Shown piece after piece: positions 10,918 to 22,489 of a stretch of DNA of 64,000 nucleotides. Each line of letters opens with the position of its first letter. The stretch's first letter is position 1. Source of the DNA: Pochonia chlamydosporia 170 (Eukaryota; Ascomycota; Sordariomycetes; Hypocreales; Clavicipitaceae); the NCBI RefSeq assembly GCF_001653235.2, contig NC_035795.1, positions 1,550,001-1,614,000 of the forward strand. Direction: 5' to 3'. The notes under the pieces were generated by a model. The model worked only from the letters and a program-made list of their open reading frames with translations, searched no databases and was not told the DNA's origin. Made by a program: the position numbers and the translations under genes.

Positions 10918-12183
10918 GCATGGACAAGGTTGCCCTTGTACCGGGGCAAGAAGAATCCTTCTTGTTCTTTATCATTTTGGAAAGCAAAGTAACCTGCGCC
11001 ATTTTCTTTTTTTAGGCGTTTTTTATTGATGGAAGACCCCGACAGCATAAGAGAAGGATCGATCAGAGGGGCTCGTGCGGCAAAGATGTTGTTTGTTGTA
11101 ATCACCAGCACCACCATGTGCGGATACGGCAGTTCCAGGACGTCTTGCTGGAGGATGAGGACTAACAGAAGGGTTATATGCTTAGTGGAAATCAAGCTGA
11201 TTCAGTGTCTTGACGCTTACAAAGGTTGGCCGTTTGTTGTTCATCATTCATCATACCTAGGGTTAGTTGCCTGACTTCAACCCTTTTGAGAGGTTCGTTT
11301 GAGCGGATAACGGAGTTTCGGGGGATCATTCCAGGGTTAGCTCTTTATGTGTATACCAGATTAATAGAATTACGATGCGCATTCGTTTTGTGATATCACA
11401 TTTGCTCCGCATTTGACTTGCTTGGATGGAGTATGCATGTGTAGGAAACATGCGACAGTCAGAGAGCAATGTTTTCATCTTTCCCGTCCTTGCGTACACT
11501 GATTGGCGAAACACGGCGGGATAATATATTAACTACCACCATGGCAGTTGATTAATCTGCATGAAGGAACCAATACTGATCCATCCCATCCTCTTTTTTT
11601 TTTGTGTTGCTGACTGTTGCTCACTTCCCGGAGGTGACCAAGCTGCAGCACATCCACAGTTTGCCTCCCCGCCAGCCAATTAGCGCCGCCTACGCAACCC
11701 CAGGTGAATGCAATTGTGAGCCCATCAAAGGTTTCGATGCTGCCAAACGCCGCATGTATGTCTGATCGTCCTCTCCAACTTTTTTCGCAGTGCCGGACAT
11801 CGCTGGGCCTAACGTTTTCCCTTTTCTGCCTACAGCATTTCAGATACCCTGGTCTCTTCTGTTGTGTCAGCTGCGCGTGATTGCGAATTCTGGTTGTGCC
11901 GGACGAATTTTTCAGTTTTCAGTGAGTTTGAACTTAACGTTGTCTTTGTGTGAGACAGCATTGTCTTCTTACACTTTTCCAAATTGCATGCTTGATGAGG
12001 GTACTTGTTTTTCATCTTGCTATTGTATGGATGAAGAGTTTAGTCTGACACTGACACGTCGGCAGGTTGAGAAGGCTGGTCGGGCAACAAAAGAACTTCC
12101 CACTCGTCATCGGAAATTTTGGAAACACCTCGCCTTTTTGTTAAAGCCAACACAGTTTAAATAAACCAGCTACGTCAGACACC
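10918..12183. other. intergenic region
   Basis: 1.27 kb with the 3' UTR of the PDI gene and the promoter of the acetyltransferase gene. An ORF at 11790-12164 has no recognisable features and ends just before the downstream start. No RNA gene or repeat was recognised. Confidence 0.5.
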
Positions 12184-12798
12184 ATGGCCCAGCAGGGAAT
12201 CGTCCTGCCCTTCAACCCCAAGCAACACTCCCACCTGACGCCGTACCTCGCCGCCATCCACGCCTCCTGCATCACGCAAGACCGCACTATTGCCACGTTT
12301 CTCCCGCCCCTGTCACACGAGAAGTTGCTGTCGTGGTGGAAGGAGCGTATAGCAGAGGTAAACGATGGGAAGCGGCAGATTTGGATTCTTGTCACGCAGG
12401 TTGATGAGAGTGGGAGACCCAAGGGCCCAGAGCTGATGGGAGTTGTTATGCTAACTACGCCGTATTCGGAGACGGGTGCGTATAGGGGCTACGTGGAGAA
12501 GTTGCTGGTTCATAAGAACTTTAGGGGGAGGGGCGGTGCGAGGGCGTTGATGGCGGCGTTGGAGAGCGAGGCGACGAGAATGTCGAAGAATATATTGGTG
12601 AGTTTGCGAGCTGGGTACGGCGGATGGGGGGCTGTTTGCTGACTTTGGGAATAGTTGCTTGATACGGAGACGGGGAGTGCTGCCGAGGCGGTTTATCGGA
12701 AGTTGGGGTATGTTGAGTTGGGGAGGGTTCCTGGGTATGGGATGAGTCCGGCGGGGGCGATGAAGGATGGGACGTTTTTTTATAAGCAGCTTGGATGA
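12184..12798 (+). CDS. GNAT family N-acetyltransferase
   Basis: Two exons (12184-12597, 12655-12798) joined across a 57-bp GTGAGT...TAG intron encode 185 residues. The acetyl-CoA binding motif A is clear: a beta strand YVEKLLVHKNFRGRGGARAL, with the R/Q-x-x-G-x-G/A loop as RGRGGA, then an amphipathic helix. After the splice, LLDTETGSAAEAVYRKLGY is the usual motif B, ending near residue 170 with FFYKQLG. Small single-domain GNATs transfer acetyl groups to amines of small molecules or proteins; the substrate cannot be told from sequence. Codons after about 12480 are strikingly G-rich (TTG, GGG, GGT) compared with the first exon half. Confidence 0.88.
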
Positions 12799-14062
12799 TG
12801 GGTGAAGGGATGGAATTGGGATTGGTTTTCTGGTGTGTTGCTTTGTGGTGAGGGCGATGTCGATGTGTGTGTTGCGAGGTGATGTAACGGAGTGTTACTG
12901 TGAAGAATGTGCCGTGATGTTTGTGAAGCTAGGCACTGACGGTTTTGATATCAGGATGGAAGTATTTGAGGAACGGCATGAAGATGGCTCTAGAAGGAAT
13001 TACAAGGTAGTCCTGGTTTCTGTACGCAGATCACGCTTGGGTTCGTAGTGTGGTCGTTCGGTAACAATTGATATCAAACAACCTATATGTCGTAACTATA
13101 CAGTCTCGATGTTTACTCGGGAGAGCTGCATTGTGTAGGTGGTATTGTCAAGATTAGTCTGCTTATGTTTCGGTGCGAGACTCCAACGGCCGTCGGCAGC
13201 TATATTTCGAATTGGGCGGACAATTCGCTTGGTTAGAAACCTGCCTACGGAGAACGACCTGATCGAAGAAAACCTTGGACGATCAGAGATCCCCCACATG
13301 AGAAACATCCCGAGATCCCTTCAGACGCCATTGCTCCCGTAACTTCGGCTCGATCCAGTGTTACACCACGATCCAGCACCTGTCAACCAAATCAACCCCA
13401 AAGTCAACCCCAGCATCTCAAATTGGCAGATCGTCTCATCTCAAAAGCCCACGGACAAGGCCGCCCACACAATCCAACCACAACATGCTCTACCAACAAA
13501 ACAAGATGCACATCCCATCCAAACCACCAGATAACAAAACCCGCGGCGTGCTCCGTCCAACTAGCGCCCAGCCACGCAGCATCGCCAGCGTAAGCCCAAA
13601 AGCCGAGCCTACCACGTCCCCGAACACACGCAGGTGCTCACCAGGGGCCCTTTTGACAAAAGCTCCCAAGACCATCCCTGCTCCCCTCGCTGCAACAGCC
13701 AGGCAGGGTTCGGCTCGCGCTCCAACAAGCGGAAGAGTTGCTCAATCAGGCAGGCATTTTTGACATTTTTCCCTCTGCAGCGCTGGTCCAAAAAGTTTCA
13801 TTGGTCTGGATTACGCCCACGGACCTGGCTAGTTGGTCGTTGGACCGAATTGCAGACCGAAGCGGCAGCACAAACTCCAAAGGAAAACTTGACGGTAAAC
13901 TTGTGTAAGACGGAGCTTGGGCGCACGTGGGACCTGGTCTTAAATAATGGTGATCTGCAACCCAACTCAATCGAGAGCTTCCCTTCTCCTTTTGGTTTTC
14001 TACGGTGCACGGATTCAATTCGAGATATAGGTCTAGTCTTGAGCTCTTTGGTCAATTGTAAT
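12799..14062. other. intergenic region upstream of RNase T2
   Basis: 1.26 kb. The frame of the RNase T2 gene stays open upstream to 13634, but that part lacks coding character and the signal peptide at 14063 sets the start. A CA-rich stretch at about 13360-13600 may be promoter or leader. Confidence 0.5.
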
Positions 14063-15313
14063 ATGCGTTGCGCGGCTCTTGTTCTGGGGCTTGCGGGCTT
14101 GGCGGACGTGGCTGTTGCGGGATTGTATCCGGGTATTACGCCTGATAACCACACCTGCGCGATTGGTATGCGATTTCCCGTCTGTTTTGAGTAATTGGTT
14201 CTTGGCATTGTTAACGATGTTGTTGTAGTTGAACCGGTGCTGTCTTGCTCGTGCAAGGCGAACCCTGAAAAGGTCAAGGATACGTGCTGCGTTGAGACGT
14301 TTGGCGGTCTGTTGGTGAGTTTGTCCTTTTCCATAAAGCACCAATTGCACTTTATGTCTAACGATTTATTCCTGTACAGGTCGCCACTCAACTATGGAGC
14401 ACATTCACTGGCCTCGAGGACAAGGGACAGATCTATCCCAAGAATTCGTGGACCATCCATGGCCTATGGCCTGGTACGTTGCTCTACTCTCCCATCCATT
14501 ACACAACACTAAACAAAGAACAGACTTCTGCAACGGTAAATCAACTTCTCGCCCTGCAGCATCCCCATCTAACAACTGACCACCAGGCTCATACACCCAA
14601 TACTGCGACCTAACCCGCCAATATGACCCCAAGCCCTCCCCCAACACCACCAACAGCAAACCAGACGGCACGCCCGTGCCCCCCTACAAAGGCGAGTCCA
14701 TCGACAAGTGGTTCGAGCCCTACGGCAAGCTAGATCTCCTCGCCTACATGGCCAAGTACTGGGTCAGCCAATTCGACCCCAACTGGGTATTCTGGGCGCA
14801 CGAGTTCTCCAAGCACGCCACCTGCTACTCTACCTTTCAGAAAGAGTGCTACGTACGTTTTCCCAAACCCCCGAGAAATACATATCTAACTCAGCGCAGG
14901 GCCCCAAGGCCGCCGAGCACGATGACCTGTTCGACTTCTTCGAGACAGTTATTACCTGGCAGCAGCGGCTCCCCTCGTTCCGGTGGCTCAGCAACGCGGG
15001 CATACACCCGTCCAACTCGACTGGCTACACGCTGAGTGATATTCAGCACGCTCTGACCAAGGAGTTTGGTAAGCCGCCGTTTATTGGCTGCGGCGGGCCC
15101 AAGTATAATGAGACGGCTGCGGGTAAGGGGTCGTTGGACAATGGGCGCACTGAAATCAATGAGCTGTGGTATTACTACCATGTTAATGGGACGCCGCAGC
15201 GAGGGGAGGCTAAGAAGTTGGATGCTGGGAAGGCGGGTGGTCGGTTGACGACCTGTGCGCAGGCAAAGGGCGCTATTAAGTACTATGAGCGTGCTAAGGG
15301 TAGTGAGAAGTAA
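14063..15313 (+). CDS. secreted ribonuclease T2
   Basis: Six exons (14063-14165, 14229-14314, 14380-14473, 14524-14535, 14587-14852, 14900-15313) give 324 residues. The start opens a signal peptide (MRCAALVLGLAGLADVAVAG). Both catalytic signatures are present: CAS I as WTIHGLWP with H90, and CAS II as FWAHEFSKHATC with H170, E171 and H175. Numerous cysteines fit a disulfide-bonded secreted or vacuolar enzyme. RNase T2 cleaves single-stranded RNA through 2',3'-cyclic phosphates and is used for RNA scavenging. CAS I is completed only by the 12-nt fourth exon (DFCN), which sits between a 50-bp and a 51-bp intron. The C-terminal extension from about residue 270 is longer than in minimal T2 enzymes, as is common in fungi. 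Confidence 0.93.
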
Positions 15314-15648
15314 ATATCTGTTGGTGTAGATGCGACGTATATATTGTTGAGATGGAGGGAATGAATATACAGTCATATATGGGAGTGCGGTTCTTACAAC
15401 TTGTTCACATAGCTTGTCTGTCACACGCTGTGATATACTTTGGCAATAATCACGCTTCCATTGTGATTCAATGCCTAGTCTGTCAATCTCTCATAGTAGA
15501 CAGCCACTTCTGGTCTGCAACATACTCAAACTACGCACCCTACATTTTAGTCCTTCAACCCAATTAAACGCCATCGATCTCAAGATATGTTTTTTTTAAA
15601 GCTCCTTCTATCTGCCCGTGGCTGCTCTCCACTCCCACCCGCCTTACT
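15314..15648. other. convergent 3' region of RNase T2 and SEC62
   Basis: 335 bp of 3' UTR from both convergent genes. Nothing else was seen. Confidence 0.6.
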
Positions 15649-16960
15649 TTACTCGTCGTCTGCAAGTTCGTCCACTCTGGGGGCTTCATAGTGCCGTTGC
15701 TGGGCGCTGCCAACGTTGATCTGGGTATCTGTGCCGGTGGTGGTGGCAGTTGTGGGCGCAACCTGGCCAGTCGAGGCAGCAAAAGCACTGTTGGGACCGG
15801 CAGCCGAAGCGCGAGCTGCAGACTTTGCCTTCTTCTTCTTCTTCTTGTCGGCGGCAGACTGGATCGCGTGTTAGTATATTCAGGAGTTTGCTACCGGCCA
15901 GGACACAGCCAAACTTACCTCATGCCAAGCCCACACAGGTCGGAAACTGTCCATGAACGAAACATCCTCCCATAGGTTGGGATACAGCCAGAGACCAGGA
16001 GGCACAGCGAAATATGTGATGCAGAAGAGAATGACACGGAAGATGGCCATGGCGAAGAACAGTCCAAGAAGACCCAGAAGACCCCAACTAAGGTAGTAGA
16101 CACCTTGTCGCAGCTTCAGTGGCCAGAGGGGATACAGAACGATGATGAAGATCAAAACTAGAGCGAGAGCAGCGTACAGCTGGCGCTTGACTTGGCTGCC
16201 TTCCCAGAGCCACACATAGTACATGTCATCGCCAGCGTCCTGCTGCTGCTCGATGCGAACGTTCCATTGGCCCTTTGTTCGCTTGGGTTTCTTGCCGTTC
16301 GGACCCTCTTCAGGTTCAATCTTGCTGACTCTCAGAGCCAGCATGCTCAGCGGCAGCAGCTTGAAAGCGTTTTCGAGGGACGCTCGGTCTGTGATCTCGG
16401 GGAGAAGAGGGTTCTTCTTGCGGGCTTTTTCATACGCTGGGGTTTGCAGGGCACGCAGGGCACGCTTGACTGTGACAAACAGGATTAGCTTCAGATAAAA
16501 GATATGTCGTCCGGGTTTGAATGCCAATCCTCTACACACCTCTGAACATATCCTTTCGCTCTCCGTTTAGGATACTGGTACGGGGTTTGAGATCCTGGCC
16601 CTTAAGAAAGTTTGCCAGTGCCAGAGCCTTGGGATTGGGAGGACCAGGGACAATGGGCTGGGGCTGGCCATGGCTATGGCCATGGTGATCGTGGTCGTGG
16701 TCGTGGTCGTGGTCATGGTCGTGATCATGGTTGCAGTGTTCTCCGTGCACATGCTCGCCTCCAGCCTGTTGCTGCATCATGCGCATTCGTTGCTGCTCCA
16801 TCGCCTGCTTCTTAATGTGTTCAATGAACTCCGGAACAGTCATACCCGCCTTTTCAGCATCCTCGGCAACCCTTCGCTGAATCTCAGCAATCTGCTCCGG
16901 CGTTGGACGCTGACCGGGCATGGGCATGGGGATGCCACCCTCACCATTCGGCGCTGACAT
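15649..16960 (-). CDS. SEC62: ER protein translocation subunit Sec62
   Basis: Three exons (16540-16960, 15919-16469, 15649-15858) give 393 residues. Sec62 is part of the Sec62/Sec63 complex that feeds post-translational substrates into the Sec61 channel. Order: an N-terminal helical region (to about residue 66), a His/Asp-rich tract at residues 70-98, the conserved cytosolic Sec62 domain (FLKGQDLKP, RALRALQTPAY), two transmembrane segments (LYAALALVLIFIIVLYPLW and the segment starting LSWGLLGLLGLFFAM), the conserved loop with YPNLWEDVSFMDSFRPVW, then a Lys-rich tail encoded by exon 3. Both termini should be cytosolic. It is divergent from MED21 with 488 bp between the starts. The His/Asp tract is the odd feature. 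Confidence 0.95.
16667..16753 (-). repeat. coding His-Asp dipeptide tract inside SEC62
   Basis: An approximate 6-bp repeat (CACGAC/CATGAC) encodes alternating His and Asp at residues 78-92 of Sec62, inside a wider His-rich segment with one Cys (residues 70-98). Confidence 0.9.
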
Positions 16961-17448
16961 TGTGAAGTAGATTAGAAGTTGCGGCCGCCGCCAGTGTGAA
17001 AGGAAAGTATATTTGGTGCGTGTCAATGAATGAATGAAAGGGGTAGAGCAAGAGCGCAGCAAAAAGTGGTGGAATTAAATTGTGGGAGGGACACGGAAGT
17101 AGAGGCAAGATGAGATGTGGCCCTGTGGCATCATTTGCTTACTTTTGGCCAGCCTAGCAAGCTCACTGACAACAAGGTGTTCACTTCCCTTCAGCCCCAT
17201 TCATCGTCCATAGTTGCAGTGGGTCGGCTCGTCTATTCCCCGTGATCCGGCAGATGCAGGGGAACCAACATGGAAGCCGCCGTTGGGTGAAGTAACAGTG
17301 CGCATGCACAGTGTATCTTGTTAATTTGCACCCCCACGACTTGAGTGCCAACCTCAGCAAGGTAAAAGCATTCGCGATTCGTGGGGGTAGCTTCTCATCA
17401 CAGAGTTGTCGCGGCCGACCTACTGATCGCATTCTGCCCGGCATCACC
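16961..17448. promoter_or_regulatory. shared divergent promoter of SEC62 and MED21
   Basis: 488 bp between the two start codons, with no ORF supported. It must hold both promoters; no TATA box stands out. Confidence 0.6.
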
Positions 17449-17990
17449 ATGGGCGATAGGTTAACGCAACTGCAAGATGCAGTCGACCAGGTCTTACAAT
17501 CCCGCCAAGTTCATCAATCAAGGAACCTTCTGCTGACCCCGATTATAGCTTGCCCAGCAATTCGTCGCATGCCTGCATTTTGTCCAGAGGCGGCACGACC
17601 TTGAAACCCTCGGCCCAAACGATAAAGTCCGCGATGTAAAACAGGAGCCTCACCAGAAAGAAGGTACGGGGAGGGAACATAGAGAACGTCCAAAAAATGC
17701 TTGGTATAGAGCACTGACAATTGGCGACAGTCGACCCGTTGCCCGCTGACGAGTTTGCGGCCGGTCTTAAAGAGCTATCTCGGGACCTTATCATTAAGGA
17801 GCAACAAATTGAAGTGCTCATTTCGAACCTCCCAGGGTTAGATAACAGCGAAAGAGACCAAGAACGAAACATTAAGGACCTGGAAGAAGACCTGAAGGCG
17901 GCGGAAGCGCAGAGACAAGAAGCGCTAAAGGAGAGGGACCAAATATTGGCAGAGCTGGACACTGTCATTAGAAGTATTAGACGGCCATGA
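17449..17990 (+). CDS. MED21: Mediator complex subunit 21
   Basis: Three exons (17449-17490, 17549-17663, 17731-17990) encode 138 residues, the normal Med21/Srb7 size. The spliced N-terminus [19 protein letters not shown] continuing into [11 protein letters not shown] is the conserved Med21 signature, and residues 75-138 form a long coiled coil. Med21 pairs with Med7 in the middle module of Mediator, which bridges activators and RNA polymerase II. The first exon is only 42 nt, so simple ORF calling misses the true N-terminus. An Asp/Pro-rich linker ([13 protein letters not shown]) separates the N-terminal motif from the coiled coil. Confidence 0.95.
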
Positions 17991-18252
17991 CCGTGGTTCT
18001 TTGAGATGTGCCTGGTGTTTATGATGTTGATTGCATAGCGTGGCGTTTGGGTCATTTCTTACACAGGGGTCTCAAGTCGGGAGCCGGGACGCATAAAGTT
18101 CAGTTGATTCTAAACGACTTCTAACATTACTCTAATCTACTTGAAGCCAAGGCTGCGCACGCAATCATGATGTGACCCCTCCTTCAGGGTCCCGTCAAAC
18201 GCGACCTGTCATCCTCTTGAGACGACGAGAGACGAACAAGTTTACTCCAGGC

Positions 18253-19118
18253 TTATTTGAAGAACTGCGGATAAATAGTTCGCAGTTCACTCAAGTGGCG
18301 TATCTGGTATTGAGAGGCTTTCTTGTCGGGTACTGGCAAACCTTCTTCAACCAAATGAGCCGCGGTCCAGCCGAAGTCTCTGGCTTTCGTACAATTCAAG
18401 AAGGAATCATCTGTAAGCTGTTAGCGAGCCGCAGTCTCTACATCATCTGACAAGGATACGCACCAACGAAGTAGCAATCATTTACGTCGGTAACGCCAGC
18501 TTCTCGCATACCCTTTTTGTACATATCTGGGTGCGGCTTGCAAGTTAGAGGCTTCTGAGAATAGTCACAGTATGTAAGGCCGTCAAAGAGGTCCTCAATA
18601 CCGAGGAGGCGGACGACTCTCTTGGCGTGAGTGACGTAGGCATTAGTAAAAAGCCAAACCGTGACTTTGGACTTGTCAATACTCTCCAGAAGTTTCCTCA
18701 GCTCGGGATCAGGCTTGATGATGTCCTGGAGTGGTAGAGCATCGTCGACTTCAGCATTATACTCTAGCGGGTTAATCTGGTGGTGGCGGACGAGACCTTC
18801 AATGGCCAATCCGTAACTTGTGTAGTACTCCTTGTGAAGTCTGACAGCTTCGTCCCAGGGAAGGTCCAGGTGCTTCGAAAAGTACTTGTCAATCAGATCT
18901 GCCATCAAATCCTGAACCTTGGTACCTATACGAATTGTAAGTATGTGCTATGACTCACTGACCGAAGTGTGGATGTAACTTACTTCGTGAGTAGAGACAG
19001 TTGTCGATATCACTGTTAATCAACGGAATTAGTCCCCGCGCATATATGATCAAGGAAGATTTGGAACATACAAGAAGAGTACCGGTTTCCCGGCTCCTGT
19101 GCCGTTGACGACAGTCAT
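18253..19118 (-). CDS. HAD-family pyrimidine 5'-nucleotidase, Sdt1/Phm8-like
   Basis: Four exons (19072-19118, 18984-19012, 18464-18925, 18253-18410) give 231 residues; the second exon is only 29 nt. All four HAD motifs are present: I as FFDIDNCLY (D17 nucleophile, D19), II as LFTNA, III as a Lys in CKPHPDMYKKGM, and IV as DDS, completed by exon 4. The cap is helical, as in the Sdt1/Phm8 group, which dephosphorylates UMP, CMP or lysophosphatidate in the cytosol. The frame is open upstream to a Met at 19250 or 19298, with an Arg/Ser-rich stretch that could be a mitochondrial presequence, so a longer isoform is possible. It is convergent with MED21. Confidence 0.92.
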
Positions 19119-20013
19119 TGTGCGAATCGAATTGCGGAGCGAAAACGGAGGTGAGGAGTGGTGGCTCAGCGGGAGTCTCAAAGGATGAGGGTGTCTATAA
19201 CTGGGAGAAGAAAGAAACCGACTAAGAAAGCGAGGGCCGGCACGACTCATATGTTGTTGAAGGGAAAAAGCAGTCTGGATATTGGAGTGGTACAGCAAGG
19301 GAACTATGGATCCCCGTTGGGTGACGTTGTGTGGACTGGATTAGGCTTGTCGAGTAATTTACGGTTGAGACGTTTGATGGGTGGGCGATGGGAAGCCAGA
19401 TGTTAGTTCAAGACTTACAGCGCTGCTTTGCCATCATAAGATTTACAAATAGTACGCGGGGTAAATGTTATTTTTTTTTTTTTAATGTTCAGACTTGACG
19501 ATTCTGGACAATGTAAAGTAAGTGAGTTACTATAGTTCGAGTTGCGAATCGCAGAGAAGTTGGAGGCGTTACGCCTTACCACTGGTCTTCAGCATTGACT
19601 CAACCAGACCAGACTCTTTCGATGTCCCCATCACGGCTCCACTGGAATGCCCCACGTGCTGTTTGTTGCAGCCACTGAAATGATCGCAGTGGCGGGATTC
19701 TGCCACAATTGGCGACACACACCGCCCAATTCTTTCCCGTGTAAATCCATTGTCTAGACTCGACCATGCAGAGAGTATCACAATATCCATCCTTTGCTGT
19801 ACCAAGTTATCCCCTGATTCGCGTCTTTGCTATACCCACGCGCCACGCATCACCATAGGAGTATTACATCATGGCCAGTACATGTTAAGACTCTCTGGGA
19901 TCTAGAAGGTGCTTGCAGATGCGCATTTCCGCTTTTCGGTTCCCGCAAGCAGTGGACTTCGTGGTTTGCATAGACGAGAACTCGGGTTGACGCAACGCAG
20001 TGCGTTGGTTGAA
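19119..20013. other. intergenic region between divergent genes
   Basis: 895 bp including both promoters and a T homopolymer at about 19470-19483. No gene seen apart from possible N-terminal extensions of both neighbours. Confidence 0.5.
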
Positions 20014-22489
20014 ATGGCCCAGGCAGCGCCGATGGCCTTCACGCCCCCAGGCGCTGGGCTTTCGGCAGCGAAACTGTCTGACAGGGAAACGTTCGAGATC
20101 CAGCAGTACGAGAAAATCATTCGGCTTCGCGATGCCATTTTGTCTGGCACACATCCTACGCTCAAGGCTCCGTCAGGGTCGAGCACCTCACTAGAATCGC
20201 TATCTCTCCAAAAGCAGTTGCTAGAGCCAGGGGCCGATGCGAAACTGGCTGGTGCAAACGAAGCAGTCTCCTCCACAGCTTCGACAGAACCGACCTCATC
20301 TGGGGCACCTGAGCTGAATCCCATCTTCCTGGAGAAGTCTGAGCCGCTCGTTAGAGCCGAGTTGCACATCCAGCGACAACGATTGGAGCGTGCCATCAAG
20401 GATGAGGTTGAACAACGCCGAGCTGCCAAGGGCAGCCAGGCAGAGCTAATTTCAGATCTCGATGTATCTGACGTGCTTGCAAAGGCTCTTGCCTTGGTTC
20501 AAACCACCAAAGCCCCAGTAGCTGATGGTGAGAACTTGATCGCTAACGCCGAAACTACAAGTGACTCTTTGGACGACAGCACGTTTTATTCATCTCGTCA
20601 TGACACTCCTGAGTCTCATCTAACCTCACGTATCCGTAACCAATCTGAAGATATTCAAGCTACTAACCGTCAAGAACAACATGGAGCAGCCAGTGGACCG
20701 GCCAAGGATAGATCGAGACCTCAAGATCACACAACGGGCATGGCGGCCCAGGCCCTCCCTCCACGACCGGCCGAAATGAACACCCACGCGACAGCGATCG
20801 CCTCTCTGGTTCCTCAGATGAGTGTTGTCCCTGGCTTAAACAACTATGTCCAGGCTGTGATTCCGCCCGCTGGTCCTAGCAGCAAGACCGTTGGCCGACC
20901 CGACAACCAAGCTCGTTTGGAGGTGGAAACAACCAGACAACCCAAGCCGGCGAGTCCCTCCCGCCAGCCTAACAATGAGTACCTAGACAGCCATCCACCG
21001 TCTCCTCTGGTTCGGAATCATGCACTGCAACCTGTCGCACCACAGCCCACCCATCCTTCCGCTGTAAGTGCTCTGGCGACTGCATCGTCGTCTGCGCAAC
21101 CTACTGCCGTTGCCGGCGGACACCGCAGCGCTGTTGCCACTCCCGCACAGGTTGCTGCGCTTCGAAGAACTGAGCCGAATACTGTAACAAGCCCTGATAG
21201 CTCATCACAAGGTGGGAAGAAAAAGGGGAAGAAGAAAAAGAGGAAGGCAGATAGGCAAGCACCGGAGCCTTCCGAGGCAGCTCCATACATTAAACCAGAA
21301 CCAAAATCACCGTCTCCAATGACAGCACCGTCCTATCTGCGCCCAAACAAGCGCCAAAGGCATGATCAAGTACCGCCAGGCGCAGCGCAGTACGAGCCAC
21401 GATACGAGCCCAACGCGATGGGAAACGAGGGCGTTCAATACATCACCAGACAATACAGAGAGGAGCCAATACCGGTGGGGTATGCTAGATCGGCGGTACA
21501 CCATGAGCCTCCACCTGGCGATTTGCGCTATCACACTGGGGAGTACTACGATTTACGGCAGGTTCGCGGTGAGGACTTGGGCCCTCGCCCGACACAAGTT
21601 GAGCACCCAGCGATGCCATATCCGGCTACAGGTACGCCTGCTTCGAGGCCACTCTCGCGAGTAATGGTGGCCGAAACATATCCACCTCCCTCACGTCAAT
21701 ATCGTGAATACCATGATGGCTCTCGGATAGCCAGTCACGCAGAAGCAGACAGGTATATTGCACCGATGAGGCCAGCTCCTACCCGGATATTGGTTGATGC
21801 GTATGGTCGTGAGTATATCGAGCCGCCCCAACCTCCACCGTCCCGCTTCTCTGCTGCTTCTCCTTCCAGGCATGGTGAAACTGAAGTACTGTACGAACGT
21901 CTGCCACCTCGCGCTGTATCTCGTCACCCTGCACAAGCTCCGTATGAAGATGGCAGCGTTGTTTATGCGGCGCCTAATCCAGGCTACGTCATGCCTCGTC
22001 GTGTCGTAACCCAACCTGAGTATGCCGCACATGACTACAGAGATGTACATCAACGAGAATATTCGACAAGACCGCCACCGCAACATGGGGAATATGTTCA
22101 AGTGGTGGCTCAACCGGAGAGAAGATATGTTGACGATGCGTACGGAGCTAGACAGTCAAGTATGCGGCCCGTGGAAACCGTCCGATATCAGCTTCGCTGA
22201 ATATGGACGAGTGCAAAGTGTTCGGCCAGACGTGCCGGGAGCTGCAGAGTACAGAGGCAGTGCCCGTCCAGACGGCCACCGAGAAGTGCTCCAGCCGTAT
22301 ATGAGAGAGTACAGGCCAAGTCAGATTCAAGAGCCCGTTGCGCAGCGAGGGTTCAGCCTTCGGCCCGGGGATAGACCCCATAACGGCCCAGGTAGAGGAG
22401 GTGAAGAAATCGCATTCATCGAGCGACCTCATGGAACCACGCAAGAGATAGTATACGGCGATGATGCAAGACGAGAGGTGTATAGATAA
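20014..22489 (+). CDS. unrecognised long disordered protein, nuclear-type
   Basis: The long frame from 20014 runs to a stop at 22200 (728 residues). A second open frame downstream continues the same Arg/Tyr/Pro-rich character to 22489. A 52-bp intron at 22140-22191 (donor GTACGG, acceptor TATCAG) joins them in phase and gives 807 residues; I favour this but the donor is weak. The N-terminus has a short helical motif (SDRETFEIQQYEKIIRLRDA). Residues 130-150 are charged and helical (RQRLERAIKDEVEQRRAAK), and a phrase FYSSRHDTPES lies near residue 191. A Lys block KKKGKKKKRK near 402 looks like a nuclear signal. The C-terminal 350 residues are rich in Arg, Tyr and Pro. No catalytic domain is recognisable. 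An in-frame Met also exists at 19909. Confidence 0.75.

Noticed and set aside
11790..12164. 124-residue ORF before the GNAT gene
   Set aside because: No recognisable features; it sits in the GNAT promoter and leader region.
13634..14062. N-terminal extension of RNase T2 in the same frame
   Set aside because: It would bury the clear signal peptide starting at 14063 and lacks coding character.
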